Below are positions 1 to 12,213 of a DNA stretch of 64,000 nt, piece by piece (positions within the stretch are counted from its first letter, which is position 1; each line of letters starts with the position of its first letter). The notes below the pieces were generated by a model. The model did not search any database. It was not told the origin of the DNA and was given only the letters and a program-made list of their open reading frames with translations. Source of the stretch: Meandrina meandrites (lineage: Eukaryota > Cnidaria > Anthozoa > Scleractinia > Meandrinidae). The stretch covers positions 2,020,501-2,084,500 of the forward strand of contig OY855909.1 of assembly GCA_963693305.1 (NCBI GenBank), in the 5' to 3' direction. The translations under genes and the position numbers were made by a program.

Positions 1-229
1 GTAGCTATTTGAAATTAAATTGGATATTGGTTCTAGAAATGTAGAATTTACCTTATCAATACATGTTGTATGTATACAATCCAGCTCTAATGGGATGAGG
101 ACATCTTCATATGGCTGCATAAGGCACATTGAACAACTACTTTTGCTACTGATTGATGTTTGGTATCATGTTAATCTAGAAAGTCGCAAGATCAAAAGAT
201 AAAGGGTTGCTGTCAACCCACCCATCCAC

Positions 230-680
230 ACGGCATGTACTAAACCCCGAAACAACGAAACTAAACCACGAAAACGAGCGAAACGAAACCGCCAAAACAA
301 CCAAATTGGCCGAAATGAGCGAAACGAAACAAAATCGCCAAAACAAGGAAAACCATTACTTTTATTAAGAGCTAACTGTAAACAGGCTAACCTGGGCATT
401 TTTCAGGCTAACCTGAGCGATATTCAGGCTAACCGGAGTGCTTTTTAGGCTAACCTGAGTGCAAGGCACACTCCGGTTAGCCTGAATGGCACTCCGGTTA
501 GCTTGAATATCACTCAGGTTAGCCTGTTTATGGTTAGCTCTCAATAATGGTAATGGGTCTTGCTTGTTTCAGCAATTTTGTTTCGTTTCGGCTGTTTCTG
601 TTGTTTCGGCGGTTTCGTTTCCCTCGTTTGGGTGGTTTCGGTGGTTTCGTTTTGTTGTTTCGGGTTTTAGTACATGCCCA
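230..680. repeat. Foldback element, long inverted repeat
   Basis: The two halves are imperfect reverse complements. The inner part (about 369-541) consists of repeated units built on CAGGCTAACC on the left and GGTTAGCCTG on the right. The outer arms (about 233-368 and 542-678) are low-complexity GAAACGAAACCGCC-like DNA on the left and its complement on the right. The element lies just upstream of the first visible TRMT5 exon, so it is intronic. Open frames across it are products of the simple sequence and are not counted as genes. Confidence 0.75.
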
Positions 681-788
681 TCCACACACCCTCGCACCCA
701 CCCTCCTTTTACCCTTCCCATCTTGCATAACCTCTTGGAGTTGCAAATTAATTGAGACCTTGATTTTTCTTTTGGATTCTTTCAACAG

Positions 789-2168
789 GGCAAGTGTTAT
801 TAGACAAGAACTCCCCTCAGATCAAAACTGTTGTAAACAAGACAGATACCATTCATGACACTTTTCGCTTCTTTAAGATGGAAGTAATAGCTGGAGAGAA
901 CAATCTACATACATCAGTAAAACAAGATGGCTGCATTTTTGAGTTTGACTTTTCAAAAGTGTATTGGAATTCCCGTCTTCAGACTGAACACAGTCGCCTT
1001 GTTGAGTTCTTCAGCTCTGATGATGTAGTGTGTGATATGTTTGCCGGAGTTGGGCCATTTGCCATTCCTGCAGCAAAGAAAGGTTGTACTGTTTATGGGA
1101 ATGATTTAAACCCTGCATCCTATGAAGCTCTGTTAAAAAATGCCAAACTCAATCGAGTGAAGGAGAAAATACATGCTTTTAACATGGATGGCAGGGATTT
1201 TGTGAGAAAAATGGTTCAGCTATCATTGCCATCAGCATCATCATCACCACCCTTATCGACTGATCAAGGCCAAAATGCTAGAAAAATGCTGAAACCTTTT
1301 ACTCGTGTTATAATGAATCTGCCTGCTAGCGCTGTTGAATTTGTTGACGTTTTCCAGGGTCTTTACTCAGCACATAGACATGCAATGCTTCCAACGATCC
1401 ATTGCTATTGCTTTTCTAAGTCCCAGTCTCCTGGTGAAGATGCCAAGGAGCAGGTGGAGAAGAAACTGGGAAGTAGTCTCACAAGCCAGTACAGTGTTCA
1501 TTGTGTACGTGATGTCGCTCCTAAGAAGGTGATGGTTTGTGTATCATTCAAATTACCAGAATCAGTTGCCTTTGCTGATATCGCTGAAAGCTGCGATGGG
1601 GATTCCAAAAGACAACGAGATGACAGTCGTAAGTTGCGTAGAGTATTTTATTCCTGCATTTTTCTGATAGTTTTAATTATTGTTAGTATGTTGGACTCTG
1701 GAAGGGGCAGTGGCCTAATGGCTAGGGCACTGGACTCGGATCGAGTGGTCCGCGGTCAAGCCGTTACTTGGGTCACTGCATTGTGTTCAGAAACTGGGAT
1801 AAGTTCCGGTGTGTTGGTCCACTAGGCTTGAATGCCTTATTTACCTATGTTGGGTCCTGGTTTGATACAAAGCCAAACAATTGTTGACAAAACTCGCTCC
1901 ACCTTTTTACTAATTCTTTTGTGACAACTTTATTTAGCATACATGTAAGCATCACAAGGCATTGTGGCCTACATTGTAGCCGATGGTTTATAGCAACCTC
2001 ACCCTTATAGATTTTTCCTTTGAGGTCAGTTAAGAAAGGTCCTGCATGGAGAAAAGGCTGTCCCAGATGTGTTTATAACTATTTTTGTGTTTGTATTTTG
2101 TAGCTGATGCTGTGAAAGCTGCTAAACAAGCAAAGTTGGAACTCAAATGTCCAGAGAACTGCAAATAA
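789..2168 (+). CDS. TRMT5: tRNA (guanine37-N1)-methyltransferase, 3' part (two exons)
   Basis: Exons 789-1628 and 2104-2168. The first starts after TTTCAACAG and ends at a GTAAGT donor; the second follows TTTTGTAG and ends in TAA. Phases join cleanly (C|CT). Trm5/TYW2 class enzymes methylate N1 of G37 in tRNA using AdoMet. Visible family signatures are EFDFSKVYWN, the AdoMet loop CDMFAGVGPFAIPAAKKG, the acidic NDLNP after strand 2, and the catalytic-region motif MNLPASAVEF. The spliced tail is lysine-rich. NLP fits Trm5 and argues against TYW2. The frame is open upstream through the acceptor, so the N-terminal exons lie before the window. The intron contains a tRNA-derived repeat. It converges with the sulfotransferase gene on the other strand. 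Confidence 0.9.
1705..1850 (+). repeat. tRNA-derived SINE-like repeat in TRMT5 intron
   Basis: GTGGCCTAATGGCTAGGGCA resembles an A box (tRNA D-arm), followed by a B-box-like GGTCAAGCC and the non-tRNA tail CATTGTGTTC. A related copy lies at about 7710-7850. The tRNA fold is degenerate, so this is a SINE remnant and not a tRNA gene. Confidence 0.55.
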
Positions 2169-2450
2169 TCAGCTCTTCTATAGAGAACTTGCTAATTTCC
2201 TTGAATTTTAAAGGACTGTATTTAGTTAAAATAATAAAACATCGTTGCTTCTAGTTGTTTAAGCTTCATTCCACTATACAACATGGTACAGCTGTATCTA
2301 AAATTAGCCTGTAGATGCAAGGACGTGGGAGCCGCGCGCTTATACTCTTTTCTATTTTTTCTCTCGCTTTGGCGTTGTGCAATAGGCGAGTGCCCGTGCG
2401 CCATACTTTCAGTTACAATCCTGCGTATTGAGAATTGAGTAACCTAATAG

Positions 2451-2636
2451 CTTGTTGATTGTGAACATACCGCGATTCTTCGACAAGAAATCAAAGCAAC
2501 CATCGGCCAAAGGTTTGCACCCATTGAACCAGATGCGGAAATCTTGTACGAAATCGTCGCTCTTGTACATTCGGGATCCGGAGCCGTCAAAAACAGGCGC
2601 ATTTCATTGCTGTATAACGTGTTGGATTCCTACTGA
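2451..2636 (+). other. Exon-like open frame, unassigned
   Basis: A 61-codon open frame starts directly after an AG (2449-2450) and ends in TGA. The peptide looks protein-like (EPDAEILYEIVALVHSGSG, ISLLYNVLD) and is helix-rich, unlike the low-complexity frames nearby. I do not recognise the family. The pyrimidine tract before the AG is weak and no partner exon was found. It could be a displaced or retro-copied fragment of another gene, or chance. Confidence 0.25.
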
Positions 2637-2689
2637 CTCAAAGCAGTGTTTATTCCGTTATTTTCTTGGGCAGTCACTCCCACCAAACG

Positions 2690-3140
2690 GCGAAAAAAGA
2701 GAGAAAAACGAAAAAAGGAAGGAGCTTGGGGCAAGTGTTAGATTTTGCTCGCCCCAAGCTCCTTTCTCCCTTTACTTCCTCATTTCTTTGGCGCTCCATT
2801 CTCGTCCCCATAGCCCTTTTCGTTTCTCTTAGCCGGCAGGGCCTTGGCACGAGAAACGAAGGGCTCTGGGGACGCAGGATTTCCAGTCCTAGATTCTAGG
2901 ACTTCCGGACTTCATGTATGCAGTCACGATATTTCAAAAGAATGTATGAGAAAGTCATGGCGTCTTATTACTTCCGCTCAAGATTTCTTTGTTTCAAACG
3001 GCCAATCAAAAAAATTCGAATTAATTCAAAAATCCCATGTCCCCAGAGCCCTTTGTTTCTCGTGCCAAGGCCCCCCCCCCCCCCCCCCCCCCCCCGGCTA
3101 AGAGAAACGAATAGGGCTATGGAGACGAGAATGTTGGCGC
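2690..3140. repeat. Inverted MITE-like units with hairpin
   Basis: A hairpin at 2716-2770 pairs AAGGAGCTTGGGGC with GCCCCAAGCTCCTT. A unit at about 2784-2880 (TAGCCC, TTTCGTTTCTCTTAGCCGG, CGAGAAACGAAGGGCTCTGG) recurs reverse-complemented at about 3038-3140, where its centre has become a pure C run. It lies between the TRMT5 and sulfotransferase 3' ends. Confidence 0.65.
3071..3095. repeat. Poly-C run (25 C)
   Basis: Uninterrupted C run inside the inverted unit; its length may be an assembly approximation. Confidence 0.9.
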
Positions 3141-3173
3141 TCCTGAAACGTTTTGCTACGCACGCTTGATTAT

Positions 3174-4274
3174 TCACATGTCTAATAAAGACTCGCTGAA
3201 TACTGGAGTGTATCTTAATAATTCCAGCACTGGCCAGCAATGCGATTCCACTGTGTGCACGGCTTCCTGGCTGAACTGATTCCTCCACGCGTCAATCAAC
3301 ATGGACGCGTTATTCCTGAGCGTACCATACTCGTGACTGTGACTACTGCGGTCACGTGAGTTCGTGTTATTGACTAAATACTTCTTGACTTCATCTGACA
3401 TGGGAATGCCAGCAAAATCAAACAATTCTTGTGAAGCGTTCAGTGGCGACCTTACCAGATCCTCGTATCTGAGAAGCCTGTAACGACCTGCAAATTTAGC
3501 CTCTGCCGACAGCGCGAAACGAAGCGATTGTATCATACTCAAGCAGAATTTTTGCACAAGAGTTGAAAATAGAGGTAGGTTCGTCGCGGCTGTGTTGATA
3601 GCTGAATTGTTTAAAGTCCATCCTACACGGTCCATGGATGCGATCACAGCTCTCGGGTCTCGCATTAAATGAATGATTTTCAATTTAATACCAGCTGAAT
3701 TGAAGAGAGGTTCTAGGCGATCTACGTCCAGGAAAGGTAAACGATGAGTCAAGACTTTAACCACTGTAAAGCTATGAAGCGAGCAGGAAAGAGATGTTAT
3801 GAGAGGATCCAAGTCTTTGCAATGTATAAAAGTCCGGTTTTCTCTGGCATTAGTTATGTTTTTGCAATAGGGCGCGGTTAAGACACGGCTTGAAAAGCGG
3901 TGCAGCTGCATATGGGACATGAATGATAAAAATTCCGTTTGCTGCTTAAACCTGCAGTTGAGTATGTCGCGTAGAAGTCGTATCGTTGAATGTTCGTACA
4001 AGGTTGAATTGCGCATCGTCGTGAGTTGAAATGTTATCAAAGGTTCGAAGATGTAAAACACTTCAGGATGGCTGTTGAAAATCTGCCCAAGAAATGACGA
4101 CCCTGATCTACCATAAGCAAGGATCAAAATGTTCGTCTTGTCATTTCTCGTTTGTTTTGAGGGTCGAAAAGCCACAAGACCTGGATACCAAGAGAGGACC
4201 CTTACCGCGATGCATGCCGTGGCACCAAGTACAATGAGCGCCAAGATTCTAGGTACTCTGCGAGGTTTTGCCAT
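3174..4274 (-). CDS. Golgi carbohydrate 6-O-sulfotransferase, intronless
   Basis: A single 366-codon frame. Residues 8-30 form a type II signal-anchor (ILALIVLGATACIAVRVL). The 5'-phosphosulfate-binding motif of PAPS sulfotransferases is at about 54-61 (YGRSGSSF), and the 3'-phosphate-binding motif is LMRDPRAVIASM at about 200-212. YEDLVRSPL and the later tail also match the Sulfotransfer_1 fold. The pattern fits the Gal/GalNAc/GlcNAc 6-O-sulfotransferase group (CHST1/3/7-like), whose members often have intronless coding regions; length is close to CHST1. It would transfer sulfate from PAPS to glycosaminoglycan or glycoprotein sugars in the Golgi. The exact acceptor cannot be read from sequence. 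The start is the first ATG of the frame, directly before the anchor. Confidence 0.88.
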   Translation of the reverse strand: MAKPRRVPRILALIVLGATACIAVRVLSWYPGLVAFRPSKQTRNDKTNILILAYGRSGSSFLGQIFNSHPEVFYIFEPLITFQLTTMRNSTLYEHSTIRLLRDILNCRFKQQTEFLSFMSHMQLHRFSSRVLTAPYCKNITNARENRTFIHCKDLDPLITSLSCSLHSFTVVKVLTHRLPFLDVDRLEPLFNSAGIKLKIIHLMRDPRAVIASMDRVGWTLNNSAINTAATNLPLFSTLVQKFCLSMIQSLRFALSAEAKFAGRYRLLRYEDLVRSPLNASQELFDFAGIPMSDEVKKYLVNNTNSRDRSSHSHEYGTLRNNASMLIDAWRNQFSQEAVHTVESHCWPVLELLRYTPVFSESLLDM

Positions 4275-5627
4275 ACAACGCGACGTGCTTTCAAATCGCC
4301 ATCTAGATAGGAAGCCAAAATAAGAATAAGATAAACCTGAAATTAAGCATTAATTTATTCAGTCTCCTCATGAAAAGTACTTTTGCATCCGTTCTAACAA
4401 ATTGGAGTCTTTTCTTTCCAAAATACCTCTATGTCACCAAAGCCTTACCTAAATGTCTACAAACAAGTCCTTAGATGCATGAGCAGTAAAGTGCAGAAAT
4501 GTTTGTGAAAACTAATTCACTTTCAGTAGAGATATGGCAATAAGACAGACAAGGCAGTCTAATCTGTTACATTTGCCAAAAATACGGAAAAAGCAGGGGC
4601 GGAAAAAAATGATTTTATTATTCAAGTTGCCTAATTTACCAATAGGTTTCAAAATAATATGTAATTTTTAAATTTTCTTTTTTTATACAGATATAATTAA
4701 GTTTAGCTTAGATCTTAGAATTTGTTCCTTTTTAATCTTTTAACTTTTAGATACACTGTAAAGTTTAATATGTTATTTTCTTATCAGGGCCTTTGTTGAT
4801 AACCATTTTAGTTGCACCTCATGATCGGTGGCTAAATTACTGCTATTTTTAATACAACGATAACGGATAACGGATGAAGGGTATTAAACAAAACTTGTGT
4901 TTTGTATCTGCTTTATTTAGATTTTTATGATTAGAGTGAAATGATAAGGTTATGTTGTGAGTGAAAGCGTTCTTTCTTGATATAAAATGACAACTAAGTC
5001 GTATATTTAGATGGTTTCCCATTACAACCACAAAGCTTATCCTCTGTCTTTGTTCCCACAGCACTGATGTTTACGAACATGTATCTCGAATAGCGTGCAG
5101 TACATGCACATATATTTTACTTTATTTCGCTTTATCTGCCACTTTTTTTCAGGTACGCATGTGCGTTTGTGCGTACAGGTAGATACACCCCTGTAAGTTT
5201 GTCCGAAATCCCGTCCTCCCTGACACCACGCGAACAGACCATTGTCTGTGATGCAAACTCAACAACTTTGTTACTATACCTGCTATTGAACCTCTAAAAG
5301 AAACTCAGTAGAGGGTTTGTAATGTAGTTCAAATCAAAAGTACCAGTAGTTGTCAGTTGAAAAATATGGGCGACTTTTAGTTTAGGTGGTGAAGTCAAGG
5401 CTTTCAAGCACACGATAAACGTTTGGTCGTTGGTCATTTACCATTTTTGCACCCTCTTAAAAATTTTACAAAGCTTGTTTTGGCTAGCCAGTGCGAAGAC
5501 GGAAATTTGACTCTGTAAAATAACGGGTGCTGCAAATCCTCGTTCTAGACCCCAACGAGCGTCCAGGATTGGCGAAAAACTGATCTCGTTGGTTAACGCT
5601 CGTGCTAACTATAAACGGAAAATCAAA
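4275..5627. other. Intergenic, no supported gene
   Basis: AT-rich sequence upstream of the sulfotransferase. Only short frames without family signal are present. It presumably contains the sulfotransferase promoter and 5' UTR, but no TATA box or splice site is convincing. Confidence 0.5.
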
Positions 5628-5678
5628 ATGGCGCATTCTAGCGATGAGAGGTGGAATGTTGCTTTTGAAGCAGTAAAG
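5628..5678 (+). CDS. Candidate first coding exon (17 codons), unassigned
   Basis: ATCAAAATGGCG gives a strong start context. The frame MAHSSDERWNVAFEAVK runs to a GTCAGT donor in phase 0. The start context matches those at the MOCS3/RPAP1 promoter. No downstream partner exon was recognised before the S28 peptidase gene begins on the other strand, so this may be a decayed or non-coding first exon. Confidence 0.2.
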
Positions 5679-7709
5679 GTCAGTAAAATTTCAGTTCGAA
5701 ATGCCGGTGCTTCTCCCTGAAAAACAAGATGCGATAAAATACCTTCTTCCAAGGGAAATATTGTCGATTGTAGCAGACATTGTAAAAAGCAAACGTTCGA
5801 GTTCAAGCATCGTTGTTATTATTTCGCTAATGACCACCCGTTAGGGAACAAATTTTCCAAAGAAGAATTATTTTGCTCTTGCTGAGAAATTGTGCTCTTA
5901 ATTGAAGAGAGCAAATGGAGATTAGATTACAAGAGCTGTGACCATTTGGTTTTGAATCGTTGGGAACGCTTAAATCCTCAATTTAGAAGTTAACAGAGTT
6001 TAATTTATCCAGCTCAGCTATTCGGAAGATTCTTCAGATTCTTGGAACATGAGAGAAACATGTTTAGATATAAACAATTATTTTTTCCTTCGCTTCCGCT
6101 TATATAATCGTCTCCATCTAAAACGTTCAGGTACACTGAGTGAATAGGGGAGTTTTCTTCAAGCTTCATTTAGTTTCATTGTTTATTTCGACATTGCAGA
6201 CCCCGAACGACAACCTGTGCCTAGATGCGGAACGAAAAATTATCAATCGGTAGCTTCAAATTGAATAAAGTTCAAATACAATAATCAAAACTTTGCCATG
6301 AAGTAGTGAAAATAAGCAACTTACCACGTTCCAAGGAGGGAGGCCGTGAGCCAGTCCAATTTGTTGAGCGGGGGATGATTCGGTTCACAAGTTATTTTAG
6401 ACCATTTAGTTTCAAACGATTAACGCCTGTTGACCTGAGTTAATTTTCTGACTGACAGCAGGTGTCAAACCACCTTTCATATCAACAGCCATGGCTAGTG
6501 TTTGCCTGCTGGTATCGTTCTCTACTCCACTAGCAGGACACACTCGGTTTGCAGCTTCTGATGGCTATTTCCTACAGAGTTTGAAGTTTTTAGAGCGTTT
6601 TCGCTACAAAAACCAAGTCTGTTTTGCTTGCATCAAAAACATCAACAAACTCAGGGATTCTGGAGTAGGTGGAAAGGAATATATTCCCCAAATTTTAACT
6701 TGGCAGTGTTCATTGAAACCAAATTAAAACAAAATTCGGAAATTACAGAGCTTTGTATGGGTCTGCCATATATATTGATATTCCACTGACTTTGGTACAC
6801 CAATATGGCGGCCAAAACTGCCGTCTGCAAGAAGAAAAAAAGATTTTGCTACCAAAGTCGTGCGTTGCACTTCGAAATGCTTTAGCTTTTATTTTTACCT
6901 TATAAGCATATCTAAAAAGAATTTTAAAAGTGCGAAAATCAAAAATATTGGTTTCTGTAGTTTCAGATCACGTCGGGTTAGGCCGTCTCAAAAAACGCTT
7001 TATTGTCGAAAGAAGGCACTCTATTATTGACAGAAAAATTTCCCTAGCACTAAGTGACGCCGATGTCTAGAACAGGTTCAATTGTTCTGAACGGTTACGG
7101 TAATTAGATATTTACAGGAGCTACTATTGTGTTCGTGGTCTGTCCCCTTAGAATTCAATTTAGAATTGATGATTTCATGTGAAAACGTTTCCTCGCTTGT
7201 GTTCCTCTACACACGTTCTGTATCCAGGCATCATTATGTAAAGAAAACCAAACGCAAGTGACATATTCGAACACCACGGCCTGGCCAATCTCGTTCCCAG
7301 AGTCTACGCTCCTCCAGACCGGAGGACCGTTCCGCAGGACGATGGTAATGCAGGCTCTGGAGAAGAGATAGCCATATCATCCATGCAGTGGCAACCATGG
7401 ACAGCTGTTTAGCAACTGTTAGGCAACATTAGCATAGCCGCCCCTCTCCCCCCCCTTCCCCCGCCCCCGTCCTAGAGAGACAGAATGCATGATAAGGAGA
7501 AATCCATATCCAGATGTAGACACCCGAGAGTACGCGCGTTTTCAGTCAGTGGTGACCTTGCAAGGATTCGTATCACGACCTCTGGGAATGACATTGTCAA
7601 GTCTGCCCTTCTTAATAGAATGTCGAGAGTGTTGTGTTTTCTCGAAGTTTGATTTGTTGTTATTCATCAACCTCTGAATTTGTTTTTCCTTATGCATTAT
7701 TCTATTGTA

Positions 7710-7850
7710 GTGGGAGGTATAGCGGCCTAATCGTTAGCGTCACGGACTCCGACGAGCGAACTGGGTTCAAGCCATGGTCGGGCGCATTGCGGTGTGTTGT
7801 TGGGCAACACACTTTACTCTCACTATGCCTCTCTCCTCGAAGACCCTGGT
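7710..7850 (+). repeat. tRNA-derived SINE-like repeat
   Basis: An A-box-like AGCGGCCTAATCGTTAGCGT and B-box-like GGGTTCAAGCC are followed by GTTGGGCAACACACTTTACT, a tail typical of this cnidarian repeat type. It is related to the copy in the TRMT5 intron. Confidence 0.6.
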
Positions 7851-7852
7851 TG

Positions 7853-8020
7853 TTGATAATGCTATTTACTGTGGATAATGCTATTTACTGTGGATAATGC
7901 TATTTACTGGATAAATCACTGTTCAGTGGATAAATGTTCACAAAACAAACCTCACTATCACCGGATAGTGATTTACCCGGTGGACAACCTTATCCATCCT
8001 TTGAACAACTGTGTAACGGT
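7853..8020. repeat. Degenerate GGATAA hairpin MITE fragment
   Basis: Three copies of a TGGATAATGCTATTTACTG-like unit are followed by CCGGATAGTGATTTACCCGG and CTTTGAACAACTG. This resembles a damaged copy of the intact hairpin at 44656-44802. Confidence 0.5.
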
Positions 8021-8738
8021 TTCGCTCAAGTTAGAAATGAAAGTCTCGCTCCCGGGTTGTAACACGCGCAGTCGAAAACACCAAGCCAATATAGGTTAAC
8101 GATTCTTTCTTTAATTGTTCCTGCGTACTCCTATTCTTGTGGCCTCAGGGCACTTATCGAAGCGATGTGGTCAACTGAAATCATTACATTAAGAAATTAC
8201 CTAAATATTCGTTTCTTTTGTAGCATCTAAAAACTAAGCGCACGTAATATCGAAAAGAACTCAAGAACAGTCAAAATCTAGCGAAACCTATAACTTTAGA
8301 ATCACAAACTTTCATAACACTAACATTAAAAATAACAAAAATAACATTAAAACTGAAGTAAATTGTAGCTTACCAACGTTCGCGGGTCTTGATTTCCTAG
8401 AGAATTTCGCTCTAACCTGTCTTCTAGTTTTCAATAGATCTTGATCTCAAGGGGTCTTAGGTAGAACTGAAATGTGAGCTATGATCTATACCTATCTAAA
8501 ATGCGCTAATCACGGCGGTAACGTAGATCAAACCACAAAATATTTCGCGACATATTCCGATTCTAACGGAAGCGGTTACAAACTGGGACCAGATATTTTA
8601 ACGGATAATTTAATGCTACGTTTACATTATTATTAAATCTTCATGCACTCAATAACATCAAATTGTAGTTATTTGAATAAACAGCGCCTGGTCTCAAGTT
8701 TATTACAGTTGTAGTTTTTTGGCAATAAACGGTCATTA

Positions 8739-9094
8739 GCCATGTTCTAAACGAGCAGGGGACTGGGTACGAACATATTTTCTCTCCGCTACAAACATTC
8801 AATGTCAATTGAATTGAAAAATGGGGCACGTCATCTGAAAGAGCATCCAAAAATTAGTAAATTCACCAAATTTGACGGTTATTGGTTCAAATCTAAAGGC
8901 ATGGTACACTTAGTATGGATTGGAGGGACAGGCGTCCTCCAATCCATACTAAGCTCTCTTATTTTAAAAGTGTACCATGCCTTTGCGTTTAAACCAATAA
9001 CCATCAAATTTGGTGAATTTACTAATTTTTGGATGCTCTTTCAGATGACGTGTCCCATTATCAATTCAAGTCCCCTGCTCGTTTAGAACATGGC
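8739..9094. repeat. Foldback MITE beside the S28 gene 3' end
   Basis: The ends are GCCATGTTCTAAACGAGCAG and its complement. The arms run about 170 bp and meet near 8930 at ATTGGAGGGACAGGCG. The left arm carries about 40 bp absent from the right arm. It ends about 50 bp from the last S28 peptidase exon. Confidence 0.8.
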
Positions 9095-9142
9095 CAATTC
9101 GGAAAGACACCTCTGTCATCAGTTGCTTCAGCGTGTAGTCTG

Positions 9143-12100
9143 TCAGCGGATCCACTCGCCAACGAGCACTGCAACTTCCTACAAGAAAAAAAATAAACAA
9201 ATAAAACTGAAACAACAACAATCTGGCCATTTTTAAATTTCTTTAAAAATGATTTTAAAAAATCATCTTTAAAGCAAGTTCATCTGCACTAAGCAACACA
9301 GTGAACCAATCGAAACTCGAAACAATCGTGACGGGCAATCCGTGCAAAAGCGCGGGAAAAGCATGTAAGCCAAGTCGCGATTGGTTGAAAGATCAATATC
9401 TCTGGTCTGATTGGCTGGAGCGTTGCACGAGGTTTTAGAGCCAATCACAGAGCTAAGCAAACGTAAAACCAAATAAAACCGCTCTGCTACTAGAGAACTA
9501 AATAAACTAAGGGAAGATTCAAAAGATTTAATTTAATTACATCCATACAAATATAAATAACTCCTGACTTGAAATAGTCGTTGTAACAATGCTAATCTTA
9601 AAGATTTGATCATGCTGTCAGCATCTATCATTCTATTCATTTTTTTAAGTTTAACAAACCTGTCTTGCCAGACGCAAAGCCGGTGGATCGCTGGGCTGGT
9701 CAGAATTCATGTTGGCGCAGTGGGACGTACCAGGAATATAAATGGACAGCTCCGAGAGGGTTTGGTTTGTGAGTACACTTAATGCATGCCAAGGGTCTAT
9801 AGAACCTGTGATCACAAAAGAAAAAAAAAAACACATTCTAACTGTGTGTTTTATAATATAAGAAACACTTTTGGGTCGCAGACGACGTATCAGAGCGAGC
9901 GCAGTGAATGTGGACACAGTATCGCCTGGCTTCTGGTGCTGTGTTATTCTGGCAAGACACTTTAAGTGTAAATGAGTACCGGTGAATTGTCGTAGGTTTC
10001 ACGGACGAGTACTATCTATCCAGGTATTTTTCTCGGACGGGAACTATGGGCTGATAGTGTCTCTCCGCGGGTAAACACTATCGCGTCACGTGATCAATCC
10101 AAAACCATCAGAGTCAGAGAAAATTTAGTGGTGAACTTTAATTTCAGATAGCTTGACGTTTTTGACTCAAAATGTCCTCCCAGACTCACCATCGAGAGTA
10201 ACTTAGCCCTCACCAGCCGTACGCGGAAAAGTTACAACTGTATTTTTAAAGTTAGTATTTTAATTCCTTACCATTGACGAAAACAATTCTTGAACCTTTG
10301 GGTTTATCGCCACCGTAGTAGGCATTTGTAAAAGCTACCCTTCGATAAACCTCATCAGGAGGAATGTTGAACACATCAGAGCAGATGGCTAGGTCATAAG
10401 CGAGATCAGGTAATGTGACGGAATAAATACAGCTTGTATTCTGTTCACACGTCTGATCTAAAAACAAAAACAGAACACTTGATTACATTACAAAATTTGA
10501 TTTATAATCTTGTAATTTTTATATCCAGTTTCGTTCTCCATCAAAGAATGTACCACTATAATACCTAATCCCGTACCCATACGTCAGTCGGCCAGTTTTT
10601 CGTGCCCCGCGCAGAATGCGTTCTGGGCACGAGATTAGATAAACCGGCGAGAATCGAAAAGTGTCTCTGATTGGCTGCCACCGACCAATCAGGAACCATG
10701 ACACGGCGCACTTACGTTTGTATCATATAGCGCGCCATCTGATTGGTTGCGTAGGGTTTTAACTAATACATGTCATCAGAAGATCCATTCTTGTGTTTCA
10801 TCTGGAAGTCTAATCATGTCTCCGTTTTCTATTACTCTATCACTCTGATGTCCCGGGTTCAAATACTCCTCCCTGCCACTGTATGGATTTGTGTTCGGTG
10901 GAATTCAACTCCTCCACGCTTTGTAAATAGCCAGCTGGTCAGCCTCCTACCAGTTGGGATTTTTAACAAATTTCTGTTCAATTTGTAATATTTGTTTGCT
11001 TATTTACAGTGTCCACAATTAGTACAACAGTGCTAAATACCCTGACACTTAAATAAAGTGATTTTTTTATTATTATTATTATTTTTTTACTTAAATCAAA
11101 CGATGGGAAAATTACAGGGAGTCAGGGACTGTGTGTATGCAGTGCACCAAACAAAAACAAACAAATAACAAAAAAATGAACCTACAGTATCCAAACTGCG
11201 TGCAGGTCTGATAGGTCCACTGGCGATACAAGGCGGCACCCGTAGGATCTTGCGTCGTGTTCTTGAACAATTCCATGTAGGTTGTGTAATTATTGTTTTG
11301 GCAAGGGAGTTTCATCAAAACGAGATAGTGCTGCAAGATAAAAAAAATCGTGTGAAGTTAAGGCGGGGTTCAACCAGAGTTTGAGTTTAAGGAAGGGATA
11401 GAAAAAAGAAAACTATTTTTGGAACACCACCAGACAGTTGACCATCACACAAGAGCACCCCAGGTTGTCAGGGGATTGTTTTAATTTGGTGTCCATATTT
11501 CAAATTCTAATTTTGCAACCGCGTTCAATCTTAAATATTTCTCTTTTCTCTAGATTTCACTAATAGATTTCCCAAATATCCCCAAAAATCACCCAAAAAT
11601 TTGCAAAACACCGCAAAACATAGATTGATGGGATGAGTAAACAGTTCTTGAATTGCTTGATACGCGAACGAGATATTCGAAATAAACCCAAGTTACGCGG
11701 CGGAAAAACGGACTTCAGGTGTACCCCCGCCTTAGTTACGCTACAACGAATTCCATTGCTAAATACTTACGTGAATTAGATGCACAAGGCTTTGGTAAGG
11801 AGCCGTGGCTGGACTTGTCATATATTGGCATACCAGTTCTATATTAATTCCAGGAGCTTGATTATTGTACTGAACTGTCGAGTCAAAAAAGGTCATAAGG
11901 TTCTGCGTGAAAACCCAAGTATCATTCGGATGTGAAATATCACCGCATGACAGAAAGTCTTTTTCCAATGTTTTAAATTCTTTCTGAGCAATCAGCTGGT
12001 CTACGGACTTGAAGGCTTTCTTGATATTGCTCCGACACTGTGTAAAACAAGTAGAAATGTATTATACAAAGGTTCATGACATGAAAGCGCGAGTGAAATG

Positions 12101-12161
12101 TTTTGCCCTGCTTCTTGAATGCTCTCGAAGTAGCTCCCCCCCCCCCCCCACAAAAACATTG

Positions 12162-12213
<52 letters not shown>

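Larger units (their letters stand above)
5679..8738. other. Intergenic, repeats only
   Basis: Apart from the SINE-like repeat and MITE fragment near 7.7-8.0 kb, only short frames and a C-rich patch near 7441-7475 are seen. No exon with convincing splice sites and family signal was found. Confidence 0.5.

Noticed and set aside
2222..2404. 60-codon minus frame after TRMT5
   Set aside because: No domain; overlaps the TRMT5 3' UTR and a C/T-rich repeat.
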